From NCBI GenBank assembly GCA_025463135.1, contig JAOAPY010000005.1, forward strand, positions 124,001 through 188,000: a stretch of 64,000 nt of DNA, given 5' to 3'. Position 1 is the first letter of the stretch; every line of letters starts with the position of its first letter. Shown here one piece after another: positions 1-10,000 of this stretch. The translations under genes were made by a program, and so were the position numbers. The notes beneath the pieces are model-generated. The model saw nothing but the letters and a program-made list of their open reading frames with translations. It made no database searches and had not been told where the DNA came from. This DNA comes from Acidobacteriota bacterium. GTDB taxonomy: Bacteria > Acidobacteriota > Blastocatellia > Pyrinomonadales > Pyrinomonadaceae.

Positions 1-315
1 GTCCAGCAATTCGCGCGCATCGATCTCGGCTTCTTTGGTTTGCAGCGTGCGATACCTCGCCAATGCAGCCAGAGCAAAGAGGGCGATCCCTTTTGCGTTT
101 CTCTCCGGCGGCACACCGACCAGAGAGCGGAAGTTGACAGGCGAGCGTTTGCAGAACTGGGTCCAGAGCAGACGCGCCGTGCGCGAGTTCTTCAAGGGTA
201 AGGCTTGAAATAGATGGCTGTTCAGACCATCGAAAGGATCGTAGCCGGCAAAGTCGCGCGCGCGGCACCACGCTAGTAGACGAAAATAGTTTTGCTCGAG
301 ATTTCGATCCGGCAT
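1..315 (-). CDS. Partial protein downstream of asnB (N-terminal 105 codons)
   Basis: An open frame runs from an ATG at 315 off the left edge of the window without a stop. The start reads [20 protein letters not shown], followed by a [15 protein letters not shown] segment rich in aromatic residues. It lies on the same strand 46 bases after the asnB stop, so it is probably co-transcribed with it. From memory it resembles the N-terminus of an alpha/alpha-toroid-like family found beside asparagine synthases in acidobacterial polysaccharide loci and often mislabelled delta-aminolevulinic acid dehydratase. That assignment is tentative. The coding call rests on the uninterrupted frame, operon position and protein-like composition. 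Confidence 0.6.
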   Translation of the reverse strand, partial: MPDRNLEQNYFRLLAWCRARDFAGYDPFDGLNSHLFQALPLKNSRTARLLWTQFCKRSPVNFRSLVGVPPERNAKGIALFALAALARYRTLQTKEAEIDARELLD

Positions 316-320
316 CAGCG

Positions 321-2295
<1,975 letters not shown>

Positions 2296-2307
2296 AACAA
2301 TTCACTC

Positions 2308-2399
2308 TTTGCGAGCTTTACGCCTTTACGGGAAACGGTTTGATGCGTGCGCCGAAAACGATTTCACGCCAAGCGACAAAGTTCGCAAAGTGAGACCTC
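2308..2399. repeat. Fold-back repeat of the CTTTGCG type in the asnB upstream gap
   Basis: The left half carries CTCTTTGCGAGCTTTACG. The right half carries the complementary relative, which reads CACTTTGCGAACTTTGTCG on the minus strand. The two halves are inverted, with an approximate 8-base CTTTGCGN periodicity. A similar CGCAAAG-type stretch occurs at 45156-45183. It lies between GT2 and asnB and may contain the asnB leader. Confidence 0.55.
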
Positions 2400-2431
2400 G
2401 CGCTCGCTCGACATAAATTTGGTGGACGTTA

Positions 2432-3460
2432 CTACTCAAACCCAATTCGCTCGCGCACTGCATAGATTGCCTTGGACTGTGACTCGTGATAAGTGCGGAC
2501 CTGCATCTCAGCCAGCAACCCCATCAGGAAAAATTGAATGCCCAGCACTAGCATGACCATGGCCAATACCGGCAAGGGCGTTTGAATAAAGTCTGCATGA
2601 TGCGGCCAGTTTGCGAATTTCATCAGGAAGGCAAGCAGCGCGCAAAGTACGGAAAACCCCAGCGTCAATAATCCCACCCAGCCAAATACATAAAGCGGCT
2701 TTGTTTGATATGACGCCATGAACTTGATGGTCATCAGATCAAAGACGACCTTGACTGTTCGCGAGAGTCCGTATTTCGACTTGCCCATGGTGCGCGCATG
2801 ATGCTCGACGGGGATTTCGGCGACGCGCGCGCCGGCCCACGAAGCGTAGATGGGAATGAAGCGATGCATCTCGCCGTAAAGATTAACGTCCTCGAGCGAC
2901 TCGCGCCGATAGGCTTTCAAAGAGCAGCCGTAATCGTGAAGTGGTACGCCGCCAATCCAGGAGATGATGCGGTTGGCAATCATCGAAGGGATCTTGCGCG
3001 TGAACAAGCGATCCTGTCGGTCTTTGCGCCAGCCGGAAACCACGTCATAGCCCTCATCAAGTTTCTCGAGCAGGCGCACGATGTCGGCCGGATCGTTTTG
3101 CAGATCGGCATCCATGGGTATCAGCACTTCTCCGCGGGCAGCGTGAATGCCTGCAGCCATCGCGGCCGTCTGACCGTAATTGCGTCGCAGGGCAACAACC
3201 CGAACGCGTGGATCCAGACGCGCTATTTCGCGCAATACTTTCAGACTGCCGTCCGTCGAACCATCATCAACGTAAATCACTTCCGCGGACCGCCCCAGCT
3301 TCCCCAGCGCCACATCCAGTTTTTCATGCAGCGGCAGCAGGTTTGGTTCTTCATTCAGCACGGGCAGGAAAACAGAGATAGCGGGAGTGCCGCCAGTTTG
3401 CGCAGCACTCGTCGCCTTGTCCGACTGGGTCTGGTCTTGTGGATCGTAGAGTGTTTTCAT
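2432..3460 (-). CDS. GT2 family glycosyltransferase, membrane-anchored (ArnC/DPM1-like)
   Basis: A family 2 glycosyltransferase that would move a sugar from a nucleotide donor to a polyprenyl phosphate or glycan acceptor at the cytoplasmic membrane. The GT-A domain (about residues 30-240) shows ISVFLPVLNEE, YVDDGSTDGS and the metal-binding DADLQND motif. The C-terminus has two hydrophobic helices (about 255-280 and 295-320), as in ArnC- and GtrB-type polyprenyl-phosphate glycosyltransferases. A TTG one codon earlier is possible, but the ATG at 3460 is preferred: it forms a TGATG overlap with the stop of the upstream methyltransferase, indicating translational coupling. Family assignment is firm; the sugar is unknown. 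Confidence 0.9.
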   Translation of the reverse strand: MKTLYDPQDQTQSDKATSAAQTGGTPAISVFLPVLNEEPNLLPLHEKLDVALGKLGRSAEVIYVDDGSTDGSLKVLREIARLDPRVRVVALRRNYGQTAAMAAGIHAARGEVLIPMDADLQNDPADIVRLLEKLDEGYDVVSGWRKDRQDRLFTRKIPSMIANRIISWIGGVPLHDYGCSLKAYRRESLEDVNLYGEMHRFIPIYASWAGARVAEIPVEHHARTMGKSKYGLSRTVKVVFDLMTIKFMASYQTKPLYVFGWVGLLTLGFSVLCALLAFLMKFANWPHHADFIQTPLPVLAMVMLVLGIQFFLMGLLAEMQVRTYHESQSKAIYAVRERIGFE

Positions 3461-4239
3461 CAATCAATTCGTCGGGCAACACAAATGGCGGAAACGCCGA
3501 GCGGCAGATTTATGTGGCGCAGTATAGAACTTTCAGCGCCCAGGATGCGACCGAGCATCCCATTCAAGCCGCCGATGGTGAGATTGTTTTCCGAAGCGGG
3601 ACGAAAACCGCTGGCGCGCATCAGCAGTCTGCCCAACAGAATCGGCGCGAAAAAGGTGATGTTCGCGTAAGTGAAGCGCTCGATTTCAAAACCTGCCGCG
3701 CGCACCGCCTGCTGCAGGGTGGCGCGAGTATAGCGCCGGCGGTGATGGCTGATGTCATCCTGTACGCCCCATAGATACATAAAGGCCGGTACAAACAACA
3801 GCGCATAACCGCCGCGACGAAGCACGCGACGCATCTCTTTCAGGCCCGCGACGTCATCGTCGAGATGTTCGACTACATCCAGGGCGGTGACGAGATCAAA
3901 CGAACCGTCCTCATAAGGCAAGTGCTCGGCTTCGCCCTGGCGAACATTCTGCAAACCGCGTTGACGACAAAACGCGAGCGCGTCGGGTGAAACATCGACT
4001 CCTTCGGCCGCGCCAAATTGCGAAAGCATTTCGAGGTTCGCGCCTGTGCCGCAGCCAATGTCGAGAATATGGGGCCGAGCGGCCCCCAGTTGCTCACAAA
4101 TATGCCTTAAAAAACTTTCGATAATTCGTCGCCGCCCAGCAAACCACCAGTGGCTCCCTTCGACCGCGTACATGATCGAATAGGTGTGTTGCTGCATCTC
4201 CCGCGGCAGCGGATTAACAACTGTATTAGTGGTGGTCAT
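3460..4239 (-). CDS. Class I SAM-dependent methyltransferase
   Basis: A 259-residue Rossmann-fold methyltransferase. The SAM-binding loop ILDIGCGTGANLEML lies at about residues 58-72. The acidic motif II is LVTALDVVEHLDDD, and motif III is RRVLRRGGYALLFVPA. The closest general group is UbiE/Methyltransf_11. The substrate is not evident. The hydrophobic, Arg-rich C-terminal part (FFAPILLGRLLMRASGF) suggests membrane association and a lipid-linked or glycan substrate. It is coupled to the downstream GT2 gene through a TGATG junction. Its start lies 3 bases from a twin-hairpin repeat (4243-4320), which must therefore be in its leader. Confidence 0.88.
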   Translation of the reverse strand: MTTTNTVVNPLPREMQQHTYSIMYAVEGSHWWFAGRRRIIESFLRHICEQLGAARPHILDIGCGTGANLEMLSQFGAAEGVDVSPDALAFCRQRGLQNVRQGEAEHLPYEDGSFDLVTALDVVEHLDDDVAGLKEMRRVLRRGGYALLFVPAFMYLWGVQDDISHHRRRYTRATLQQAVRAAGFEIERFTYANITFFAPILLGRLLMRASGFRPASENNLTIGGLNGMLGRILGAESSILRHINLPLGVSAICVARRID

Positions 4240-4242
4240 AAA

Positions 4243-4320
4243 TGTCCGAACTCTAGTTTGTCGATCTCCCGAAAAGGGCTCGACCGCATCAGTCTACGAC
4301 AAACTAAAGTTCGTCGGACA
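4243..4320. repeat. Twin-hairpin fold-back element, TGTCCGA family, copy A
   Basis: Left arm 4243-4263 (TGTCCGAACTCTAGTTTGTCG) and right arm 4297-4320 (CGACAAACT-AA-AGTTCGTCG followed by GACA) are inverted relatives. The right arm is itself a hairpin; the left arm lacks three bases by comparison. The right arm forms the 3' end of the epimerase gene. Other copies are at 11144-11274, 48035-48133 and 57235-57319. Confidence 0.85.
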
Positions 4321-5275
4321 ATCGAGTTCGCTGAAACCACTCAACGAAGCGATGAATTCCTTCCTCAATTTGCGTCTGAGGATTGTAGCCGAGCAATCGC
4401 TTTGCCTTGCTGATATCGGCGAAGGTTTGCGGAACGTCGCCGGGCTGCAACGGTTGCCAGTCGATGACCGCATGCTGGTCCAGTTCCTTTTCCAATAACG
4501 AAATCAATTCTCGCAGTTCTACCGTGCGCGACTCACCAAGATTGATCACTTCATAATCGCTATCGACGTAATCAATCGCGGTCCGCACGCCGCTGATGAT
4601 ATCGTCGACGTAGGTGTAATCACGACGAGTGGTCCCGTCGCCAAATACTGGGATCGCTTTTCCCTCAGTGATCAAACGAGCGAATTTGTGGATCGCCAGA
4701 TCCGGCCGCTGTCGAGCTCCGTAGACAGTGAAGAAACGCAGGCAAACGCAACGCATGCCATACAGGTGCGAATAGGTATGACAAAGCAATTCGCCCGCCC
4801 CCTTGGTCGCGGCGTACGGTGAAATCGGATGAAAGATGGGATCGTCTTCGCTGAAAGGCACCTTGGTGTTCTCGCCATAGACCGACGATGAAGAGCCGAA
4901 AACGAATTGTCTGACATTGTGCTCGCGAGCCAGTTCGAGAAGGTTCAAGCTGCCATTGATATTAGTCTCGGCATAAAGCAGCGGCTGAGTGAGCGATGGT
5001 CGGACGCCGGCGCGCGCGGCCAGGTGAACGATACAGTAAAACGCAGAACGTTCAAAAATCTCTTTCAGCCTCGACAGATCGCGAATGTCCGCCGTTTCCA
5101 GCCTGTAGTTTGGATTGGCGAGATGCAGGCGAATGTTCGCATGCTTGATCGCCGGGTCATAAAAATCATTGAAGTCGTCGATGACCGTCACGCGCCAGGT
5201 GCCCTCTGCCAGCAATCGTTCGACGAGGTGCGAGCCGATGAATCCTGCGCCGCCGGTGATGAGAATGTTCTTCAT
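4304..5275 (-). CDS. NAD-dependent epimerase/dehydratase, UDP-sugar 4-epimerase-like
   Basis: An extended short-chain dehydrogenase of 323 residues acting on nucleotide sugars. The N-terminal dinucleotide site is [16 protein letters not shown] (residues 7-22). The catalytic Tyr and Lys are in [13 protein letters not shown], and FGSSSSVYG supplies the catalytic Ser region. The pattern fits UDP-glucuronate or UDP-glucose 4-epimerases; the exact sugar cannot be read. It would supply activated sugars to the neighbouring glycosyltransferase. The last residues (Ser-Asp-Glu-Leu-stop) are encoded by the right arm of the repeat at 4243-4320, so the native C-terminus has probably been replaced. Confidence 0.9.
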   Translation of the reverse strand: MKNILITGGAGFIGSHLVERLLAEGTWRVTVIDDFNDFYDPAIKHANIRLHLANPNYRLETADIRDLSRLKEIFERSAFYCIVHLAARAGVRPSLTQPLLYAETNINGSLNLLELAREHNVRQFVFGSSSSVYGENTKVPFSEDDPIFHPISPYAATKGAGELLCHTYSHLYGMRCVCLRFFTVYGARQRPDLAIHKFARLITEGKAIPVFGDGTTRRDYTYVDDIISGVRTAIDYVDSDYEVINLGESRTVELRELISLLEKELDQHAVIDWQPLQPGDVPQTFADISKAKRLLGYNPQTQIEEGIHRFVEWFQRTRLSDEL

Positions 5276-5335
5276 TCGATTTGATTAGGCCGACACGCCA
5301 TTTGGGGTTTAGCCGCTTCGTGCTTTCAGTTCACC

Positions 5336-5499
5336 GCGGCTTTGCCGCCGCCCAGCGGAAAGGCTGGGTCTTTCCGAAGTAGTCGTACCGGAATTTTAGG
5401 CCATGCCTCATTACATAACAGGGAGGCGTAGTCTCCTCGACTGTCTATGCCCTCAACGGTAAGGCAGAGCCTTACCGCACAGTGCGGCGGCAAAGCCGC
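5336..5499. repeat. Fold-back element with GCGGC-TTT-GCCGC twin hairpins
   Basis: Arms 5336-5351 (GCGGCTTTGCCGCCGC) and 5484-5499 are perfect inverted copies, and each folds as GCGGC-loop-GCCGC. Between them lie CGGAAAG/CTTTCCG (5356-5376) and a perfect GGTAAGGC-AGA-GCCTTACC hairpin (5458-5476). It fills most of the gap 5276-5573. Confidence 0.85.
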
Positions 5500-5544
5500 A
5501 ATTCAAATCTTGACGAGTTCCGGTGATCTGCTTGCCATAAATCA

Positions 5545-5566
5545 GGGCGGACACCCAGGTCCGCCC
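5545..5566. repeat. Hairpin GGGCGGA-N8-TCCGCCC
   Basis: A perfect 7-base stem just downstream of the methyltransferase gene on the minus strand. It could act as a terminator-like structure, although no U-tract follows on either strand. Confidence 0.6.
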
Positions 5567-5573
5567 CTACACT

Positions 5574-6467
5574 TTACTTGGTCGCATAAATCCAAAGATG
5601 CCAGCCCCAGCGGGCCGCAAGCTGCGTCTCAACAGTACGCGGCAGCAGTTTTCCTATGAGCGGAATAAAACGCTTGTTCAGAAAGAAAGCGCGGAACCTA
5701 ACCTCGGCGAAATCCTTGAACAGCTCGCGCGCCTCGCGCCGCGAATAGACGCGCGCCAGCGGATTGCCGGCGCCGTCGGTGTTCTGGTTCAAGAACTCCT
5801 CCGCACTCCGATAGCCATTGTGCGACTCGCTCAGCTGGCGCGCGTGGTCGCGCAACGAGTCAAGCGGCTCTCCCGTTAGTTTATGAATCAGCTGTACGCC
5901 CGCATTCCATCTCAACAAGTGCAGGCCGGCGCGACGCAACAGCCGAATGTTCACTCTATAATTATATGAATTGCGATGATAGAGCATGATCACCGCGCGC
6001 CCATGTTTCCGCAGCACCCGATGGACTTCGCGCACGGCCCGCGCCGTGTCGGGTGTGTGGTGTAGCACGCCGTGCGAATAGACCAGGTCGAATGATTCGT
6101 CCGGGAAATCGAGCTGCTCGGCATCAGCGGTGCGAAAGGTTCCCGGCAGATCGAACAATCCAAATCGCCGGCGCGCCAGCTCAACTGCAGCGTCAGTCAA
6201 GTCCACGCCGGTATAGTCAGCGCCCGCTTTTGCGAACTCGGCGCCATCCGTTCCCAGGCCACACCCGATCTCGAGCACGCGCAGTCCGCGGCTCGCGGCA
6301 AAATCTGCCGCCGTGGGAATGTGCCACTCCGTTGTGTAGCGATGCTGTTCAACCAGTTCATAAAAGCGGCGCGTGCCCGGCTCAGCCTCAGCAAACTTTG
6401 TCCCGCAGGGATTTTCCTGCCAGAAAGCCCGCACACGTTCTTTTAGTTTGGTATTCGACTCGGACAT
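5574..6467 (-). CDS. Class I SAM-dependent methyltransferase
   Basis: A 297-residue methyltransferase with the SAM loop LEIGCGLGTDGAEFAKAG at about residues 66-83, the acidic VDLTDAAVELARRR segment and the motif VYSHGVLHHTPDT, typical of Methyltransf_11 and Methyltransf_25 proteins. The N-terminus (about 1-60, ENPCGTKFAEAEPGTRRFYE) resembles a conserved lead-in found in methyltransferases of polysaccharide and radical-SAM loci. The C-terminal 100 residues are basic and hydrophobic. The substrate is unknown. It lies on the same strand as the glycan block but is separated from the epimerase by a repeat-filled gap of about 300 bases, so it may have its own promoter. Confidence 0.87.
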   Translation of the reverse strand: MSESNTKLKERVRAFWQENPCGTKFAEAEPGTRRFYELVEQHRYTTEWHIPTAADFAASRGLRVLEIGCGLGTDGAEFAKAGADYTGVDLTDAAVELARRRFGLFDLPGTFRTADAEQLDFPDESFDLVYSHGVLHHTPDTARAVREVHRVLRKHGRAVIMLYHRNSYNYRVNIRLLRRAGLHLLRWNAGVQLIHKLTGEPLDSLRDHARQLSESHNGYRSAEEFLNQNTDGAGNPLARVYSRREARELFKDFAEVRFRAFFLNKRFIPLIGKLLPRTVETQLAARWGWHLWIYATK

Positions 6468-6578
6468 TTGGATCAGGCGAAGGATAGCAGAGCGGTGTGA
6501 AGTCAGAAAGCGAGAGGGATTGGCAGATGGGTGAGGAAAGTCTCAGTTCATACGGATCTGTACGATGTCAACGATTTC

Positions 6579-6606
6579 AGATCTGGGATCTGAGATCTGA
6601 GATCTG
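6579..6606. repeat. Heptanucleotide array, AGATCTG x4
   Basis: AGATCTG, GGATCTG, AGATCTG, AGATCTG in tandem. It lies 21 bases beyond the stop of the DUF1028 gene on that gene's strand. Confidence 0.9.
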
Positions 6607-6627
6607 AGAGAAGGAATACTGAACCGG

Positions 6628-7635
6628 CTATTTTGCGGCCGTGAGAATGCGCTCGATCAGCTTCGCATCGTCAGGCAGCAAACCGACCTTTGCGAGCCGA
6701 GGCGTAAGCGTGGCCCAATTTGGATCCATCGCGAAGACTTTGCGAAACAAAGAAAGCGACTCGCCTACGCGGCCCATGTTAACGAGCGCGACTGCGTGCC
6801 AGTAAATCATTTCAGCGCTTTCGGGTACGAGCTTTTCAGCGGCGCCGTACTCGCGCAGTGCGCCTTCATTGTCTTTCTTTTCGACTGCCAGGTCGCCTGC
6901 ATTCATATGATTGTAAGCACGCTGCAAAGTGACCAGACGGCGCAACTCTTTCAAGGGCTCGGTACTATCGTCTACCCGTAAATCGAAAGTGCGATCTTTC
7001 CATGCCTGACCGGTGGGCTTGCCCGTGACGACGACGATGGCTGCCGATTGACGGCCACGTATGTCTCCACCCGCTGCCTGCGCCGCGTCCAGAGCGGCCA
7101 GCATTCGCTCAGCCAAATCTCCTTTTGTTTTTTCAAAAGCCTGGGCCATCGCCGGCCAGATCTTTTCATTCATCATCAGGTTAGCTTGGACGGAATAGTT
7201 GCGGCCGACGATCTGCCCGGCCGCCGGAATGTCGTTCTTGCCGGTCCAGGCGTTGACGTGTCCGTGCGCATCGATCATTGCTACCTGGCGCACGTCACGG
7301 CCCTCATCTCCCGCAAGCAGTGCCTTCAGGGCTTCGGGACCTGTCTTGCCGGCGCGCATTAATTCCAAGCCCAGTTTTCCGTAAGAAGGATCGACGAATG
7401 ATTGCGTGGCGATGGCGCCGACGCCGGCTTCGGCCCAGGGAACAATCGAACCCACGGAAAACCAGTGCGACTGCACAGCGACACCCAATTCCCCGGTGAC
7501 TGGATCGCGGGCGACAATGGAAAAGGTATGAACGGGACGGCGCGGAATCTCAACATTCTGATTCTTAGCAGTTTGTTGAGCTTTCGAAAGTGGAGCAATG
7601 ACCAAAATCAGCAGCAGTAGACCAGGCAAACGCAT
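6628..7635 (-). CDS. Secreted DUF1028 protein with C-terminal TPR-like region
   Basis: 335 residues. A signal peptide (MRLPGLLLLILVIAPLSKAQ) is followed by a DUF1028 domain at about 35-225. Its hallmarks are the HTFSIVARDPVTGELGVAV start, GVGAIATQSFVDPSYG and GHVNAWTG. DUF1028 is related to Ntn-type hydrolases and is of unknown function. The C-terminal 100 residues (AYNHMNAGDLAVEKKDNEGA, then EMIYWHAVALVNMGRVGES) form about two TPR-like helical pairs. The Shine-Dalgarno GGAGGT (complement of 7641-7646) lies 5 bases from the ATG. It is probably periplasmic. Confidence 0.85.
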   Translation of the reverse strand: MRLPGLLLLILVIAPLSKAQQTAKNQNVEIPRRPVHTFSIVARDPVTGELGVAVQSHWFSVGSIVPWAEAGVGAIATQSFVDPSYGKLGLELMRAGKTGPEALKALLAGDEGRDVRQVAMIDAHGHVNAWTGKNDIPAAGQIVGRNYSVQANLMMNEKIWPAMAQAFEKTKGDLAERMLAALDAAQAAGGDIRGRQSAAIVVVTGKPTGQAWKDRTFDLRVDDSTEPLKELRRLVTLQRAYNHMNAGDLAVEKKDNEGALREYGAAEKLVPESAEMIYWHAVALVNMGRVGESLSLFRKVFAMDPNWATLTPRLAKVGLLPDDAKLIERILTAAK

Positions 7636-7677
7636 CGCAGACCTCCGGATGATCGTTAAGTGTCCAGTTTCACGAAG

Positions 7678-8085
7678 CTAGGAAGGAAAGGGATAGACCG
7701 CCGTGTTGCGAAAGACCCAAAAACCAAATACCAGCACGTAAATAGCCCACGCATACTTTCGTGGCAGCGCGAGCTGCGGCATCGGTCGGCCTGCTATTGC
7801 GCACTTCGTATAAAGGATTAGCAAGGCACCCAGGACGGGCAAAGCCAGAAGCAGCAGCGGATTCAATTCAAAAGCCGACAAGAAGTTTCCGTGCAGCAAT
7901 TGATGTAATGCTCGTGTTGTCCCGCAACCCGGACACGTAAGCCCGGTCAGGGCGCGAAAAGGACAAAGAGGAAAGAATCCGGTACGGCCTGGCTCGAAAA
8001 AAAAGAGATAAGCGGCGCCGCCGGTGAGTAAAACCCACAGCGCCACCGCCTGCAGTCGCCGCCCTACTATCCCATCAAGAAACAT
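7678..8085 (-). CDS. DUF2752 membrane protein
   Basis: 135 residues with three hydrophobic segments (about 13-32, 60-82, 108-125). The family signature is PCPFRALTGLTCPGCGTTRA followed by HQLLHGNFLSAFELNPL; the paired CPGCG cysteines and the Asn-Pro in the second helix are diagnostic. Function is unknown. It heads a series of small membrane-protein genes on the minus strand whose families often travel together. The start is the ATG at 8085, preceded by only a weak Shine-Dalgarno. Confidence 0.85.
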   Translation of the reverse strand: MFLDGIVGRRLQAVALWVLLTGGAAYLFFFEPGRTGFFPLCPFRALTGLTCPGCGTTRALHQLLHGNFLSAFELNPLLLLALPVLGALLILYTKCAIAGRPMPQLALPRKYAWAIYVLVFGFWVFRNTAVYPFPS

Positions 8086-8121
8086 GAGACAGTCTTAACT
8101 CTCGATCAAATTTCACGAGTG

Positions 8122-8520
8122 TTAGAACCAACCCTTCTTATTCTGGATGTAGGTGCGGACAAACTCCTCATCGCTCTTGGTAAGATAGATGATGCCCTCG
8201 ATCAGGCCGATGATGCTGCCGGCCCCGCACGTTACCAGGGTAATCACAATCTGAATGATGCCCTCGGTTGAATAGCCCAGAATAAACTTGTGGACGCCAA
8301 AGCCGCCCAGCAGGATGCCGCAAATGCCCGCTACCATTTTCTTGTCCGCACCTTGTGTCTTCCAATCCGTCATTGGACCCTGGTTAACGGACTGCATCGG
8401 CTGATAACCGCCGCCGCTGCCACTACTGCTGCTGCTCGTGGGCCCAATCGGGGACTGACAGGTAGAACAGACCTGCGCCAGATCATCATTCTGTCCGCCA
8501 CATTTTGTACAAAATCTCAT
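8122..8520 (-). CDS. TM2 domain protein with N-terminal zinc ribbon
   Basis: 132 residues. A zinc ribbon, CTKCGG-N8-CSTCQ (residues 4-20), precedes a Ser/Gly-rich linker and a TM2 domain: two helices with KMVAGICGILLGGFGVHKFI and the short turn GYSTEGIIQIV. It ends in a charged tail. The TM2 fold is a two-helix hairpin of unknown biochemical role. AGGTAGGA precedes the ATG. It lies 36 bases from the DUF2752 gene. Confidence 0.88.
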   Translation of the reverse strand: MRFCTKCGGQNDDLAQVCSTCQSPIGPTSSSSSGSGGGYQPMQSVNQGPMTDWKTQGADKKMVAGICGILLGGFGVHKFILGYSTEGIIQIVITLVTCGAGSIIGLIEGIIYLTKSDEEFVRTYIQNKKGWF

Positions 8521-8635
8521 TGTTGTTATTCCTACCTCTTTTTTCGGGGGTAACCCCTGAGATGAAGAGCCTAATTAAACCCTATTGCCATTGGACAGAC
8601 AGGCATCGTCGGTAGCTACCGTGATGGCGGCCGGT

Positions 8636-8947
8636 TCAACGGGAGATTGCCGACATTATTCCCGCAAAAACGCCAAAAATAAGTGAGAGAACCAGACACA
8701 ACGCGCCGGCTATGATCGAGATCCAAGCCCACATCTTCGCTTGCTTCGCAGCGTTTTTTGCTCCCTCGATGTCACCGGCGGCTTCCTTTTTACCGACCTG
8801 CATGGCAAACATCAGCGAGACCAAACCGTGCGGCAGGCAACAGCCCATAACCGAAACCACGGTCGCAATGATCGCCATGACCATGTTGTTCGGAATTGTG
8901 GCGGGAGTACTCAAAGGCGGGGGTGGCGCGTTAAAGGGTTGCGACAT
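8636..8947 (-). CDS. CD225/dispanin (IFITM-like) small membrane protein
   Basis: 103 residues. A Pro-rich N-terminus (NAPPPPLSTPATIPNN) precedes a CD225/dispanin domain. The first helix is MAIIATVVSVMGCCLPHGLV; then comes the conserved polar loop FAMQVGKKEAAGDIEGAKNA with its AKQAKMWAWISI junction, then a second helix. This is the bacterial counterpart of the IFITM topology. GAGGAGAG is the Shine-Dalgarno. Its role is not known. Confidence 0.88.
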   Translation of the reverse strand: MSQPFNAPPPPLSTPATIPNNMVMAIIATVVSVMGCCLPHGLVSLMFAMQVGKKEAAGDIEGAKNAAKQAKMWAWISIIAGALCLVLSLIFGVFAGIMSAISR

Positions 8948-9047
8948 GATCTAATACTCTCCTCGGTCACAGAAACGGTAATTCGTAACTCTCAGATGCT
9001 TGAATTTGTCCCCAATAAATTTTGAGGGAAAAGCAACCCATGATTGC

Positions 9048-9554
9048 TTAAGCGGCAGTCCCTCCGCCATAGCTTTGTGGCGGCGGCGGCGGTGCTGGAT
9101 TGCCTTTGCGCTTCTCGAAAATCGGAACCCCTAATAACCCGCCAAGAACCGAAAAAATAATTAGAATTATCCCGAAGATCAAACCCCTGATAACTGCGCC
9201 GATGATTGTTTGATCGGCCATCGACTGGCGCATCAGTTCGACTTGAGCAGGATTAAGACGCTCAATAAGGCTTAGGAGCATTGCATTAATGGGGCCCCGT
9301 AGGATCAAGGCGATGGGAATTCCGATGACTATGTAAATTGCCGCTCCGACCACGCCGGAAAGCACTCCCAACACCGCGCCGTCACCGGCTTTGACCGGGG
9401 TTGGCGAGGCATTAATGTAAATTTTTGAAGCGATTAGTCCACCCAGTATGGCCCAGAGGCAACAACATATATTTACAAAGTTGACTACCGGGATTGCTGA
9501 TAGCAGACCGACAACGAGGCCGCCGATGATCGCTGGCTTCAATTTACTATTCAT
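9048..9554 (-). CDS. Small integral membrane protein, unknown
   Basis: 168 residues with about four hydrophobic helices (8-30, 33-46, 60-88, 120-148), conserved-looking Gly-rich segments such as GGLVVGLLSAIPVVN, and a Pro/Gly-rich cytoplasmic-type tail (GNPAPPPPPQSYGGG). The CC pair in VNICCCLWAILGGL resembles short membrane proteins found beside TM2 and CD225 genes. No family can be named with confidence. AAGGAAG lies upstream of the ATG. It is the most upstream gene of the small-membrane-protein run. Confidence 0.75.
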   Translation of the reverse strand: MNSKLKPAIIGGLVVGLLSAIPVVNFVNICCCLWAILGGLIASKIYINASPTPVKAGDGAVLGVLSGVVGAAIYIVIGIPIALILRGPINAMLLSLIERLNPAQVELMRQSMADQTIIGAVIRGLIFGIILIIFSVLGGLLGVPIFEKRKGNPAPPPPPQSYGGGTAA

Positions 9555-9755
9555 AGACCAATACTCGCTTCCTTAAGATGGATTGCGCACTAAAGAGCTT
9601 ACTGTGGAAACCTGGCTGGTTGTTTAAAATGCGATGAATAACTAACAAAGAGGGGGCACGATTGTCAACAAAATTACAACGCAGGAATGCAGGGTGTTGA
9701 GGGTTAGGTCTAGTATGGCCTGGCAGGGGTGCGCCTTCGCTGTTCCTGGTTCTCA

Positions 9756-9915
9756 GTCCCGTAAGGACGAAATGTTTAGAGATCCAGCAACCGACAGAAC
9801 TTGAAAGATCCGAAGGAGCGAAATATTAAGGATGATGGAAAGGGCATTGCGCTCCCGTGGAGCTGAGGAGCATATTCTCGAACGGAGTTTCTATAAACAT
9901 TTTGTCCCTGCGGAC
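9756..9915. repeat. Fold-back element with AAATGTTTA arms and multiple short hairpins
   Basis: The gap 9555-10000 has no credible gene. It contains GTCC-loop-GGAC (9756-9768), TCCGAAGGA (9809-9817), GCTCC-CGT-GGAGC (9851-9863) and GTCC-CTGC-GGAC (9904-9915). The outer GGACGAAATGTTTA and TAAACATTTTGTCC stretches are inverted relatives. It is probably a dispersed non-coding repeat. Confidence 0.65.
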
Positions 9916-9968
9916 AGAAGCCAAAGAGGCGGAGTCGGACATTCATTTTTGCCAGAAAGGGCGCACTG

Positions 9969-9996
9969 CTACACCCCACACCGTAACCCTACACCC
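9969..9996. repeat. Degenerate heptanucleotide array, C-rich on plus
   Basis: CTACACC, CCACACC, GTAACCC, TACACCC. It starts 4 bases beyond the stop of the export-protein gene. On that gene's strand it is G-rich with GGGTGTA units. Confidence 0.75.
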
Positions 9997-10000
9997 GAAT

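Noticed and set aside
2798-3670. 290-codon open frame on the plus strand
   Set aside because: It lies antisense to the GT2 glycosyltransferase and the end of the methyltransferase, both with clear motifs. The translated product has no recognisable pattern.
9776-9979. Short minus-strand frame in the gap before the export protein
   Set aside because: It consists of the hairpin-rich repeat at 9756-9915 and has no ribosome-binding site.
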